Shown here: piece after piece, positions 1-5,010 of the stretch
Numbering within the stretch: position 1 is the stretch's first letter
Layout: each line of letters opens with the position of its first letter
Source: an uncultured Roseburia sp.
GTDB lineage: Bacteria; Bacillota; Clostridia; Lachnospirales; Lachnospiraceae
Assembly: GCA_947564765.1 (NCBI GenBank)
Contig: CANODN010000172.1
Span: 1 to 5,010 of the forward strand
DNA: 5,010 bases
Direction of reading: 5' to 3'
Notes under the pieces: generated by a model
Database searches by the model: none
Seen by the model: the letters and a program-made list of their open reading frames with translations, nothing else
What the model was told of the DNA's origin: nothing
Made by a program: the position numbers and the translations under genes

Positions 1-1381
1 CGTATTGCAGTTTTCTTATGACGGATTTTGCATCAACATTCTGGACACGCCGGGACATCAGGATTTCTCAGAAGATACCTACCGTACTTTGATGGCGGCA
101 GATTCCGCTGTGATGGTCATCGATGGTTCCAAGGGTGTGGAGGCACAGACACGAAAGCTGTTTAAGGTGTGTGTGATGCGGCATATTCCGATTTTTACCT
201 TTATCAACAAAATGGACCGGGATGCCAACGACACCTTTGATTTATTGGATGAAATTGAAAAAGAACTGGGAATTGCCACCTGCCCGATTAACTGGCCCAT
301 TGGTTCCGGTAAAAATTTTAAAGGCGTTTATGACAGGAACAAAAAAGAAGTTATGCTCTACAGCGATACCCAAAAGGGGACTAAGGAAGGGGAGGAAAAA
401 GATCTTTCTCTGGAAGATGCATCTCTTCCAGGCGAGATCGGAGAAGAAAATTACGAAAAATTAATGGAAGAAATTGAACTGTTAGACGGCGCCAGCGCGG
501 AATTTGATCTGGATCTGGTGTCGAAGGGGGAGCTTTCTCCGGTGTTTTTCGGATCGGCGCTGACGAATTTTGGCGTGGAGACATTTTTGAAGCATTTTCT
601 GCAGATGACCTTTTCCCCGCTGCCCAGGAAATCCGATCAGGGAGAGAAGAATCCCTTTGATGAAGATTTTTCGGCATTTGTGTTTAAAATACAGGCGAAT
701 ATGAACAAAAACCACAGAGACCGGATTGCATTTATGCGCATCTGTTCCGGGAAATTTACGGCGGGCATGGAAGTGATTCATGTGCAGGGCGGCAATAAAA
801 AGATCAAATTATCCCAGCCCCAGCAGATGATGGCCCAAGACCGTAAAATTATCGAAGAGGCTTATGCCGGAGATATTATCGGTGTATTTGATCCGGGTAT
901 TTTTTCCATTGGAGATACGATTACGACAGCGTCAAAGCCTTATCAGTTTGAAGGAATTCCCACCTTTGCGCCGGAGCATTTTGCAAGGGTGCGGCAGTTA
1001 GATACCATGAAGCGGAAACAGTTTGTAAAGGGAATTACCCAGATTGCCCAGGAAGGAGCCATTCAGATTTTTCAGGAATACGGAATGGGCATGGAGGAAA
1101 TCATCGTAGGCGTTGTAGGCGTTCTTCAGTTTGACGTATTAAAATACCGACTTTTGAATGAATATAATGTGGAAATTCGTCTGGAAAATATGCCTCATGA
1201 GTATATCCGCTGGATTGAAAGCCAGGATATTGATCTGGACAAATTGTCCGGTACCTCCGACATGAAAAAAATTCAGGATTTAAAGGGGAATCCGCTGTTG
1301 ATTTTTGTCAATGAATGGAGTGTCGGCATGACATTAGATCGGAATAAAGGACTGGAGTTATCAGAATTTGGCAGAAACTAG
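1..1381 (+). CDS. prfC: Peptide chain release factor 3 (RF3), 5'-truncated by window edge
   Basis: RF3 is a cytosolic translational GTPase that drives RF1/RF2 off the ribosome after peptide release. About 459 residues are visible in the frame whose codons start at base 2. RF3 is usually about 530 residues, so roughly the first 70 (start codon, P-loop, switch I) lie left of the window. The G3 motif DTPGHQD is at 44-64, G4 NKMDR at 206-220 and the G5-like FGSAL at 548-562. The rest matches translation-factor domain II (about bases 665-970) and the RF3-specific C-terminal domain up to the TAG at 1379-1381. The phrases DTPGHQDFSEDTYR and LMAADSAVMVID are RF3-typical and separate it from EF-G and TetM-like proteins. 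The frame is intact with no missing motif in the visible part. A thioredoxin gene follows 42 bases later with no terminator between, so the two are probably cotranscribed. The family call is nearly certain; the true start and promoter cannot be seen. Confidence 0.97.
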   Translation, partial: VLQFSYDGFCINILDTPGHQDFSEDTYRTLMAADSAVMVIDGSKGVEAQTRKLFKVCVMRHIPIFTFINKMDRDANDTFDLLDEIEKELGIATCPINWPIGSGKNFKGVYDRNKKEVMLYSDTQKGTKEGEEKDLSLEDASLPGEIGEENYEKLMEEIELLDGASAEFDLDLVSKGELSPVFFGSALTNFGVETFLKHFLQMTFSPLPRKSDQGEKNPFDEDFSAFVFKIQANMNKNHRDRIAFMRICSGKFTAGMEVIHVQGGNKKIKLSQPQQMMAQDRKIIEEAYAGDIIGVFDPGIFSIGDTITTASKPYQFEGIPTFAPEHFARVRQLDTMKRKQFVKGITQIAQEGAIQIFQEYGMGMEEIIVGVVGVLQFDVLKYRLLNEYNVEIRLENMPHEYIRWIESQDIDLDKLSGTSDMKKIQDLKGNPLLIFVNEWSVGMTLDRNKGLELSEFGRN

Positions 1382-1389
1382 AAAGTTCG

Positions 1390-1408
1390 GTCAGGGAATG
1401 GGCCTGAC
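1390..1408 (+). other. Small hairpin between prfC and the thioredoxin gene
   Basis: GTCAGG (1390-1395) and CCTGAC (1403-1408) can pair as a perfect 6-bp stem with a 7-base loop. There is no T-run after it, so it is not an intrinsic terminator. It ends four bases before the AGGAGG ribosome binding site (1413-1418) of the thioredoxin gene. It could modestly affect RNA processing or translation start, or it may be chance. Confidence 0.3.
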
Positions 1409-1423
1409 AGACAGGAGGCTTAT

Positions 1424-1738
1424 ATGGAAATTGTAACGATTACAAACGATAATTTTGAAGGAGAGGTATTGGCGTGTAAGACGCCGGTTTTACTGGATTT
1501 TTGGGCAGACTGGTGTATGCCCTGCCAGATGCAGACGCCGATTCTGCATACATTCGCAGAAGAGATGGGAGATAAAATCAAAGTCGGAAAAGTCAATGTA
1601 GATGAAGAGGCGGCCTTGGCTTTGAAGTATCAGATTATGGAGATTCCGACGCTGGTTCTTATGGATAAAGGCGTGTTTGTCAGACGTATTTCCGGCGTAC
1701 AGCAAATAGAAGGATTACGGGAAGTGTGTAAATTGTAA
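1424..1738 (+). CDS. trxA: Thioredoxin with variant CMPC active site
   Basis: This is a single-domain, 104-residue cytosolic thioredoxin, the usual family length. Thioredoxins reduce disulfides in client proteins and are recharged by thioredoxin reductase, which is not in this window. The hallmark residues are present: buried Asp25, active-site W30-C31-M32-P33-C34, Lys56 in the VGKVNVD strand, the cis-proline at Pro75 (EIPT) and Gly91 near the C terminus. The odd point is CMPC in place of the usual CGPC, which may shift redox potential or partner choice. There is no signal peptide or membrane segment. The ATG at 1424 has an AGGAGG site at 1413-1418, five bases upstream, which fixes the start. 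It lies 42 bases after prfC and is probably in the same transcript, which would end at the terminator at 1810-1847. The fold assignment is firm; the symbol trxA is a convenience, since it may be a secondary thioredoxin and not the main one. Confidence 0.93.
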   Translation: MEIVTITNDNFEGEVLACKTPVLLDFWADWCMPCQMQTPILHTFAEEMGDKIKVGKVNVDEEAALALKYQIMEIPTLVLMDKGVFVRRISGVQQIEGLREVCKL

Positions 1739-1779
1739 TAAATATTCTGTCAATGCAGTGTGAAAAAGGAGGAAAATGC

Positions 1780-1808
1780 TTGACAATTGTATAGGAGAAT
1801 TTTATACT
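1780..1808 (+). promoter_or_regulatory. Strong sigma-A-like promoter, upstream (P1) of recA
   Basis: TTGACA (1780-1785) is a perfect -35 and TATACT (1803-1808) a 5-of-6 -10, with an exact 17-base spacer. The predicted start near 1815 falls inside the 5' arm of the terminator hairpin at 1810-1847. A transcript from here would therefore have either a shortened terminator at its very 5' end or a long leader into recA. The match is very good on sequence alone, but activity is not shown. Confidence 0.55.
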
Positions 1809-1809
1809 G

Positions 1810-1847
1810 AAAGACAGCTGAGAAATCGGCTGTCTTTTTTCTTTTTT
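1810..1847 (+). terminator. Rho-independent terminator after the prfC-thioredoxin genes
   Basis: The arms AAAGACAGCTGA (1810-1821) and TCGGCTGTCTTT (1826-1837) pair over 12 bp, with one T-G wobble, closed by a GAAA tetraloop. The T-rich run continues to 1847, broken only by C1841. It sits 71 bases after the thioredoxin stop and is well placed to end that transcript and insulate recA. The opposite strand lacks a comparable T-run, so it acts mainly on the + strand. Confidence 0.92.
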
Positions 1848-1887
1848 ATATCTATCATTACCCCCTCGAATTGCAAAAATAGAAAAA

Positions 1888-1903
1888 TTTATGAAATCAT
1901 AAA
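1888..1903. promoter_or_regulatory. 16-base palindrome just upstream of the recA -35 box
   Basis: TTTATGA (1888-1894) and TCATAAA (1897-1903) are perfect inverted repeats separated by AA. The element ends nine bases before the recA -35, in an A/T-rich stretch with A-tracts at 1875-1879, 1883-1887 and 1901-1904 that could also act as an UP element. It may be a binding site for a dimeric regulator. It does not match the LexA, Fur, PerR or Rex sites I know, and chance in A/T-rich DNA is possible. Confidence 0.3.
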
Positions 1904-1912
1904 AGATTAGAG

Positions 1913-1941
1913 TTGACTTTTGTGAAAAAATGTACTACTAT
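1913..1941 (+). promoter_or_regulatory. Main recA promoter (sigma-A type)
   Basis: TTGACT (1913-1918) and TACTAT (1936-1941) are separated by exactly 17 bases. The predicted start is near 1948, giving a leader of roughly 38 bases to the recA ATG. An SOS box lies at about +7 to +22 of this start, the expected arrangement for LexA repression by blocking initiation or early elongation. A/T-rich DNA upstream could strengthen it. Confidence 0.8.
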
Positions 1942-1953
1942 GAATATCAGAAA

Positions 1954-1969
1954 ACGAACATTAGTTTGT
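1954..1969. promoter_or_regulatory. LexA (SOS) operator in front of recA
   Basis: The core CGAAC-ATTA-GTTTG (1955-1968) fits the Gram-positive LexA/DinR pattern CGAAC-N4-GTTCG with one mismatch (T for C at 1967). The inverted repeat extends to ACGAAC/GTTTGT over 1954-1969. It lies just downstream of the predicted recA start site and upstream of the recA ribosome binding site. recA being LexA-controlled is established in many Bacillota; that this copy binds LexA is inferred from the sequence. Confidence 0.75.
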
Positions 1970-1972
1970 GTT

Positions 1973-1979
1973 AAAGGAG
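1973..1979 (+). promoter_or_regulatory. recA ribosome binding site, decides the start
   Basis: AAAGGAG lies six bases before the ATG at 1986. An in-frame GTG at 1968 would place this site inside the gene and has no ribosome binding site of its own. It also overlaps the SOS box, so the ATG is the start. Confidence 0.9.
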
Positions 1980-1985
1980 AATAAC

Positions 1986-3095
1986 ATGGCCAAGGAAGAA
2001 AAAAAAGAAGTAAAACGAATTGAGAATAAAGAAGATAAGCTCAAAGCACTGGATGCGGCAATTTCCCACATTGAGAAACAGTACGGAAAGGGCTCCATTA
2101 TGAAATTGGGAGAATCTGCGAAGAAGATGAATGTAGATGCCATTCCGACAGGCTGTTTAAGCCTGGATATTGCTTTGGGAATCGGGGGGCTGCCCAAGGG
2201 AAGGGTGATCGAGGTATACGGTCCGGAATCCAGCGGTAAGACGACAGTAGCCCTTCATGTCGTTGCAGAAGTGCAGAAACTGGGAGGGATTGCAGGATTT
2301 ATAGACGCAGAGCATGCGCTGGACCCTGTTTATGCGAAGAATATCGGCGTAGATGTGGACAATCTCTACATTTCCCAGCCGGACAGCGGTGAGCAGGCAT
2401 TGGAGATTACCGAGACGATGGTGCGTTCCGGTGCGGTAGATATTGTGATTGTGGATTCCGTGGCAGCCCTTGTTCCGAAAGCAGAGATTGATGGAGATAT
2501 GGGAGATTCTCATGTAGGACTGCAGGCAAGGCTGATGTCCCAGGCTCTCAGAAAGCTGACGTCTGTGATCAGCAGAACGAATTGTATTGTGTTGTTTATT
2601 AATCAGCTTCGTGAGAAGGTGGGCGTGATGTTCGGCAATCCGGAGACGACTACCGGCGGACGCGCATTGAAGTTCTATTCTTCCGTGCGTCTGGATGTCA
2701 GAAGGATTGAAGCAGTTAAACAGGGCGGAGAGATTGTCGGCAATCATACTCGTATTAAAGTTGTGAAGAACAAGGTTGCGCCGCCGTTTCGGGAGGCGGA
2801 ATTTGACATTGTGTTTGGACAGGGGATTTCCAGAGAAGGAGATATTCTGGATCTGGCGGCAGACTGTAACGTGATCAACAAATCCGGCGCATGGTATGCA
2901 TACAAGGGCGATAAGATCGGCCAGGGGCGTGAGAATGCAAAGCAGTACCTAAGAGAGCATCCGGAGATACGTGATGAGGTGGAGAAACAGGTCCGTGTAC
3001 ATTATGAACTGGTGGAAGGAGAAGAGACGGAGGATGCGAAGGCTGTAAAGAACGAAAAGGCCGCAGAAGAAACCGCTCCTTCTAAGAAATCATAA
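1986..3095 (+). CDS. recA: RecA recombinase
   Basis: RecA binds single-stranded DNA with ATP, pairs it with homologous duplex, and as a filament triggers LexA self-cleavage. It acts in the cytosol on the nucleoid. The product has 369 residues, slightly long for the family (about 350). Visible landmarks are Walker A GPESSGKT at 79-86, the catalytic Glu109 in FIDAEHALD, Walker B IVIVD ending at Asp157, and Gln207 opening DNA-binding loop L2 (NQLREKVGVMFGNPETTTGG begins at Asn206). The equivalent E. coli residues are each about 13 lower, so the extra length at the front is a Lys/Glu-rich extension. The C-terminal tail is rich in Glu, Ala and Lys and ends SKKS, less purely acidic than in E. coli. 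There is no intein or frame break. It has its own promoter and SOS box, and recX follows two bases after the stop, so the two form a damage-inducible unit. Confidence 0.99.
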   Translation: MAKEEKKEVKRIENKEDKLKALDAAISHIEKQYGKGSIMKLGESAKKMNVDAIPTGCLSLDIALGIGGLPKGRVIEVYGPESSGKTTVALHVVAEVQKLGGIAGFIDAEHALDPVYAKNIGVDVDNLYISQPDSGEQALEITETMVRSGAVDIVIVDSVAALVPKAEIDGDMGDSHVGLQARLMSQALRKLTSVISRTNCIVLFINQLREKVGVMFGNPETTTGGRALKFYSSVRLDVRRIEAVKQGGEIVGNHTRIKVVKNKVAPPFREAEFDIVFGQGISREGDILDLAADCNVINKSGAWYAYKGDKIGQGRENAKQYLREHPEIRDEVEKQVRVHYELVEGEETEDAKAVKNEKAAEETAPSKKS

Positions 3096-3097
3096 GA

Positions 3098-3718
3098 ATG
3101 CCGTACATAGTCACAGAATATAAGAAAGAAAATAAAGGAAAGGTGTATCTCTGTTTCAATGACGAGATCCGTCTCTGGCTTTATGCCAGTGAGATTCGAC
3201 AGCTTGCTCTGGATCTGGAAAAAGATGCGGAACTATCCGAAGAGCAGTATCAGTATATTCTGCACGGAATTATCGGGAAGCGTGCAGTGAAAAGGGCGAT
3301 GCATTTGTTAGAAAGGCAGGACAGGACAGAATACCAGCTTCGGGAAAAGCTTTCACAAAACGGATATCCGGGAGAAGCAGTTGAAGATGCGGTTGCGTAT
3401 GTAAAGGGATATCGTTATCTGGATGATGCACGCTATGCCAGGGCATTTATCCGCATTCATCAGGAGAAGCGGAGCAGAATGCGTCTGAAAACCGATTTGC
3501 TTGGGCGGGGAATTTCCAGAGATATCATAGAAGAATGCATGGAAGAAGAATTTTCCTGTGATGAAAAGGAGCAGATACGGGAACTGTTGGAAAAGAAGCA
3601 TTTTTCTGCAGATACGGCAGACAGGAAGGAACGGGAGAAAATGTACCGGTTTCTGATGCGCAGAGGATTTCGCAGCAGTGATATATCATCTGTATTAAAA
3701 GAAGATTCGTATCTATGA
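3098..3718 (+). CDS. recX: RecX, regulator of RecA
   Basis: RecX binds the RecA filament groove and limits (in some species modulates) filament growth and strand exchange. The 206-residue product is a normal length for the Bacillota form. An N-terminal region rich in strands (residues 1-55, KVYLCFNDEIRLWLY) precedes helical repeats that begin near residue 63. The signature RTEYQLREKL (76-85) with the following NGY, and YLDDARYARAFI (107-118), are typical of RecX. Later repeat-like helices include RLKTDLLGRGIS and YRFLMRRGF. The ATG lies two bases after the recA stop. No good ribosome binding site precedes it (only weak AAGAA-type purines), so translation probably depends on ribosomes finishing recA. 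This would keep RecX below RecA. It is expected to be SOS-induced along with recA. No strong terminator follows, so some transcripts may run on into rny. Confidence 0.95.
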   Translation: MPYIVTEYKKENKGKVYLCFNDEIRLWLYASEIRQLALDLEKDAELSEEQYQYILHGIIGKRAVKRAMHLLERQDRTEYQLREKLSQNGYPGEAVEDAVAYVKGYRYLDDARYARAFIRIHQEKRSRMRLKTDLLGRGISRDIIEECMEEEFSCDEKEQIRELLEKKHFSADTADRKEREKMYRFLMRRGFRSSDISSVLKEDSYL

Positions 3719-3720
3719 GG

Positions 3721-3763
3721 CCGAAGTCCGGATAGTTAGGATTCGCTTTGAAAAGGATTTCGG
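3721..3763 (+). other. Inverted repeat just after recX, no T-run
   Basis: CCGAAGTCC (3721-3729) and GGATTTCGG (3755-3763) can pair over 9 bp with one G-T wobble, around a 25-base loop. It starts two bases after the recX stop and ends six bases before the rny -35 box. The absence of a T-tract argues against an intrinsic terminator. It may instead shape the 3' end of recA-recX RNA, or the ends could be a protein-binding site. Confidence 0.45.
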
Positions 3764-3769
3764 AACTAC

Positions 3770-3798
3770 TTGACATAATTGTGAATAAAGTATAAAAT
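3770..3798 (+). promoter_or_regulatory. rny promoter (sigma-A type)
   Basis: TTGACA (3770-3775) is a perfect -35 and TAAAAT (3793-3798) a 5-of-6 -10 at a 17-base spacer. An alternative -10, TATAAA at 3791-3796, would have a short 15-base spacer. The predicted start is near 3805, giving a leader of about 70 bases to the GTG at 3876. This suggests rny can be expressed independently of SOS-controlled recA-recX. Confidence 0.75.
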
Positions 3799-3804
3799 TT
3801 AACT

Positions 3805-3849
3805 ATTGTAATTATGACAGATGAAACTGTGTTTTGTTATATGTACAAT
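3805..3849 (+). other. Possible weak fold in the rny 5' leader
   Basis: ATTGTA (3805-3810), at the predicted transcript start, is the exact complement of TACAAT (3844-3849). Between them ACAG (3817-3820) can pair with CTGT (3827-3830), with several unpaired bases between the two stems. Together they could form an imperfect A/U-rich stem at the very 5' end of the rny mRNA. The pairing is weak and no known riboswitch class is recognised. Confidence 0.25.
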
Positions 3850-3860
3850 GAAAATTGAAT

Positions 3861-3875
3861 AAAGGAGGTGCTCCT
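3861..3875 (+). promoter_or_regulatory. rny ribosome binding site inside a start-proximal hairpin
   Basis: AAAGGAGG (3861-3868) is a strong ribosome binding site seven bases before the GTG start and fixes that start. AGGAG (3863-3867) is perfectly complementary to CTCCT (3871-3875) across a three-base GTG loop. Most of the site can therefore be held in a small 5-bp hairpin that ends one base before the start codon. Confidence 0.7.
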
Positions 3876-5010
3876 GTGCAAGAAGTAATTATTGCTGTGA
3901 TAGTCACATTAGTGCTTGCTATACCGGTCACGTATCTCGCAACCGTTGCTTACCGTAAGAAAATTGCCGAACGCAAAATCGGAAGTGCAGAGGAAAAAGC
4001 CAGAGCGATTATTGATGAAGCAGTTAAGACGGCTGAGACGAAAAAGCGTGAAACCTTATTAGAGGTTAAAGAAGAGACGATCAAGAGTAAAAATGATCTG
4101 GATCGGGAGATTCGTGAACGCCGGAACGAGATTCAGCGTAATGAAAGACGTATCGTGCAGAAGGAAGAGAATCTGGACAAGAAGCTGGATGCGATCGAGA
4201 AACGCGAAGCTGGTTTCGTTGCGAGGGAAGAAGAGCTAAACAGACAGAAAGCAGAAATTGCGAAGCTGAGTGAAGAGCGAGTACAGGAACTGGAACGAAT
4301 CTCAGGACTTACCTCCGAGCAGGCAAAAGAATACCTTTTAAAAACTGTTGAAGAAGATGTTAAACTTGATACCGCAAAATTAATCAAAGAAATGGAAAAC
4401 CAGGCAAAGGAAGAAGCTGGTAAGAAGGCAAAGGATTATATCGTATCTGCGATTCAGAAATGCGCGGCAGATCATGTTGCTGAAACCACGATTTCCGTTG
4501 TCCAGCTTCCAAATGATGAAATGAAGGGAAGGATCATTGGCCGTGAAGGACGGAATATCCGGACTTTAGAGACCTTAACCGGTGTGGATTTGATCATTGA
4601 CGATACACCGGAGGCAGTTATCCTTTCAGGATTTGATCCTATCCGCAGAGAGATCGCAAGAATCGCTTTGGAGAAATTAATTGTGGACGGACGTATTCAT
4701 CCGGCCAGAATCGAAGAAATGGTAGAAAAAGCCAAAAAAGAAGTTGAGACAATGATTCGGGAAGAAGGAGAGGCCGCTACATTAGAAGTGGGCGTCCACG
4801 GAATTCATTCAGAATTGGTACGTTTATTGGGACGTATGAAATTCAGAACCAGTTACGGACAGAATGCATTGAAACACTCAATTGAGGTTGCGCAGATTGC
4901 CGGACTTCTCGCCGGAGAGATCGGCGTAGACGTCAGAACTGCAAAACGGGCAGGATTATTGCATGACATTGGAAAATCAGTAGATCATGAAATGGAAGGT
5001 TCACATATTC
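3876..5010 (+). CDS. rny: Ribonuclease Y, 3'-truncated by window edge
   Basis: RNase Y is a membrane-anchored endoribonuclease that starts mRNA decay and processing in many Bacillota. The window holds 378 codons plus one base; the family is about 520 residues, so roughly the last 140 are missing. An N-terminal membrane helix spans about residues 3-26, followed by basic YRKK. A long charged coiled coil covers about 30-195. A KH RNA-binding domain follows, with the loop GREG at 222-225. The HD metal-dependent catalytic domain then begins, with His334 (HSIEVAQIAG) and the motif His363-Asp364 in LLHDIGKS, followed by DH at 370-371. The start is GTG at 3876, supported by AAAGGAGG seven bases upstream, an in-frame TGA at 3849, and the membrane helix beginning straight after it. 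It follows recX by 157 bases with its own promoter, the recA-recX-rny order known in clostridia. The frame is intact and nothing key is missing in the visible part. Confidence 0.97.
   Translation, partial: MQEVIIAVIVTLVLAIPVTYLATVAYRKKIAERKIGSAEEKARAIIDEAVKTAETKKRETLLEVKEETIKSKNDLDREIRERRNEIQRNERRIVQKEENLDKKLDAIEKREAGFVAREEELNRQKAEIAKLSEERVQELERISGLTSEQAKEYLLKTVEEDVKLDTAKLIKEMENQAKEEAGKKAKDYIVSAIQKCAADHVAETTISVVQLPNDEMKGRIIGREGRNIRTLETLTGVDLIIDDTPEAVILSGFDPIRREIARIALEKLIVDGRIHPARIEEMVEKAKKEVETMIREEGEAATLEVGVHGIHSELVRLLGRMKFRTSYGQNALKHSIEVAQIAGLLAGEIGVDVRTAKRAGLLHDIGKSVDHEMEGSHI

Noticed and set aside
381..781. Two overlapping minus-strand frames inside prfC
   Set aside because: The + strand frame carries continuous RF3 sequence across this stretch; the reverse products have no recognisable motif.
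1783..1790. ACAATTGT palindrome overlapping the -35 of the upstream promoter
   Set aside because: An 8-base palindrome of this kind is frequent by chance and is partly forced by the TTGACA box.
1968..1985. Alternative GTG start six codons upstream of the recA ATG
   Set aside because: It overlaps the SOS box, has no ribosome binding site before it, and would put the clear AAAGGAG site inside the gene.
1739..1985. Possible riboswitch, T-box or small RNA gene in the thioredoxin-recA gap
   Set aside because: Apart from the terminator hairpin, no conserved riboswitch core or T-box sequence is recognisable, and the predicted recA leader from the proximal promoter is only about 38 bases.
2157..2747. 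Long open frame of 196 codons on the minus strand inside recA
   Set aside because: It lies wholly within the unmistakable recA coding sequence, its translation resembles no family I know, and it is rich in residues expected from the reverse of recA codons. It is a shadow frame.
3776..3786. AATTGTGA-like string in the rny promoter spacer, reminiscent of a lac operator half-site
   Set aside because: Only about eight bases agree, there is no matching second half, and such A/T-rich strings are common by chance.
4133..4387. Minus-strand Ser/Phe-rich frame inside rny
   Set aside because: It is the reverse of the Lys/Glu-rich coiled coil of RNase Y, which naturally yields long Ser/Phe/Leu-rich antisense frames.
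1..5010. Mobile elements, CRISPR repeats, tRNA/rRNA genes or defence systems
   Set aside because: No transposase, direct repeat array, tRNA-like cloverleaf or unfamiliar gene was seen; every long + strand frame belongs to a known housekeeping family.

Overview
The window reads as ordinary chromosome of a Gram-positive, Clostridia-type bacterium, most likely a Lachnospiraceae relative. This is inferred from four things: strong AGGAGG-type ribosome binding sites, an RNase Y gene, a CGAAC-N4-GTTYG (LexA/DinR-type) box in front of recA, and the gene order recA-recX-rny, which is familiar from clostridia. All five genes are on the + strand, they are tightly packed, and nothing suggests mobile DNA, CRISPR, tRNA or rRNA.

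Layout. Bases 1-1381 hold most of prfC (release factor 3), cut at its 5' end by the window edge. A small thioredoxin with an unusual CMPC active site follows 42 bases later (1424-1738) and probably shares its transcript. A 247-base gap (1739-1985) then holds a strong sigma-A-like promoter at 1780-1808, a very good intrinsic terminator at 1810-1847, a 16-base palindrome at 1888-1903, the main recA promoter at 1913-1941 and an SOS box at 1954-1969. recA (1986-3095) is followed after only 2 bases by recX (3098-3718), which has no clear ribosome binding site of its own. The next gap (3719-3875) has an inverted repeat right after recX, a near-consensus promoter at 3770-3798 and a roughly 70-base leader. 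That leader ends in a ribosome binding site lying in a small hairpin. The gene rny (RNase Y) starts with GTG at 3876 and runs off the right edge.

Function. prfC ends translation by recycling RF1/RF2, and the thioredoxin is a cytosolic thiol-disulfide protein. RecA and its modulator RecX form an SOS-type DNA repair unit: damage inactivates LexA, RecA is induced, and coupled translation gives a smaller amount of RecX to restrain it. RNase Y, a membrane-anchored endonuclease, starts mRNA decay and appears to have its own promoter and possible control at translation start.

No new biological system was found. The points worth a second look are regulatory: the promoter whose start site falls inside the terminator stem upstream of recA, the palindrome next to the recA promoter, and the hairpin over the rny ribosome binding site. 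The CMPC thioredoxin motif is a smaller protein-level oddity.
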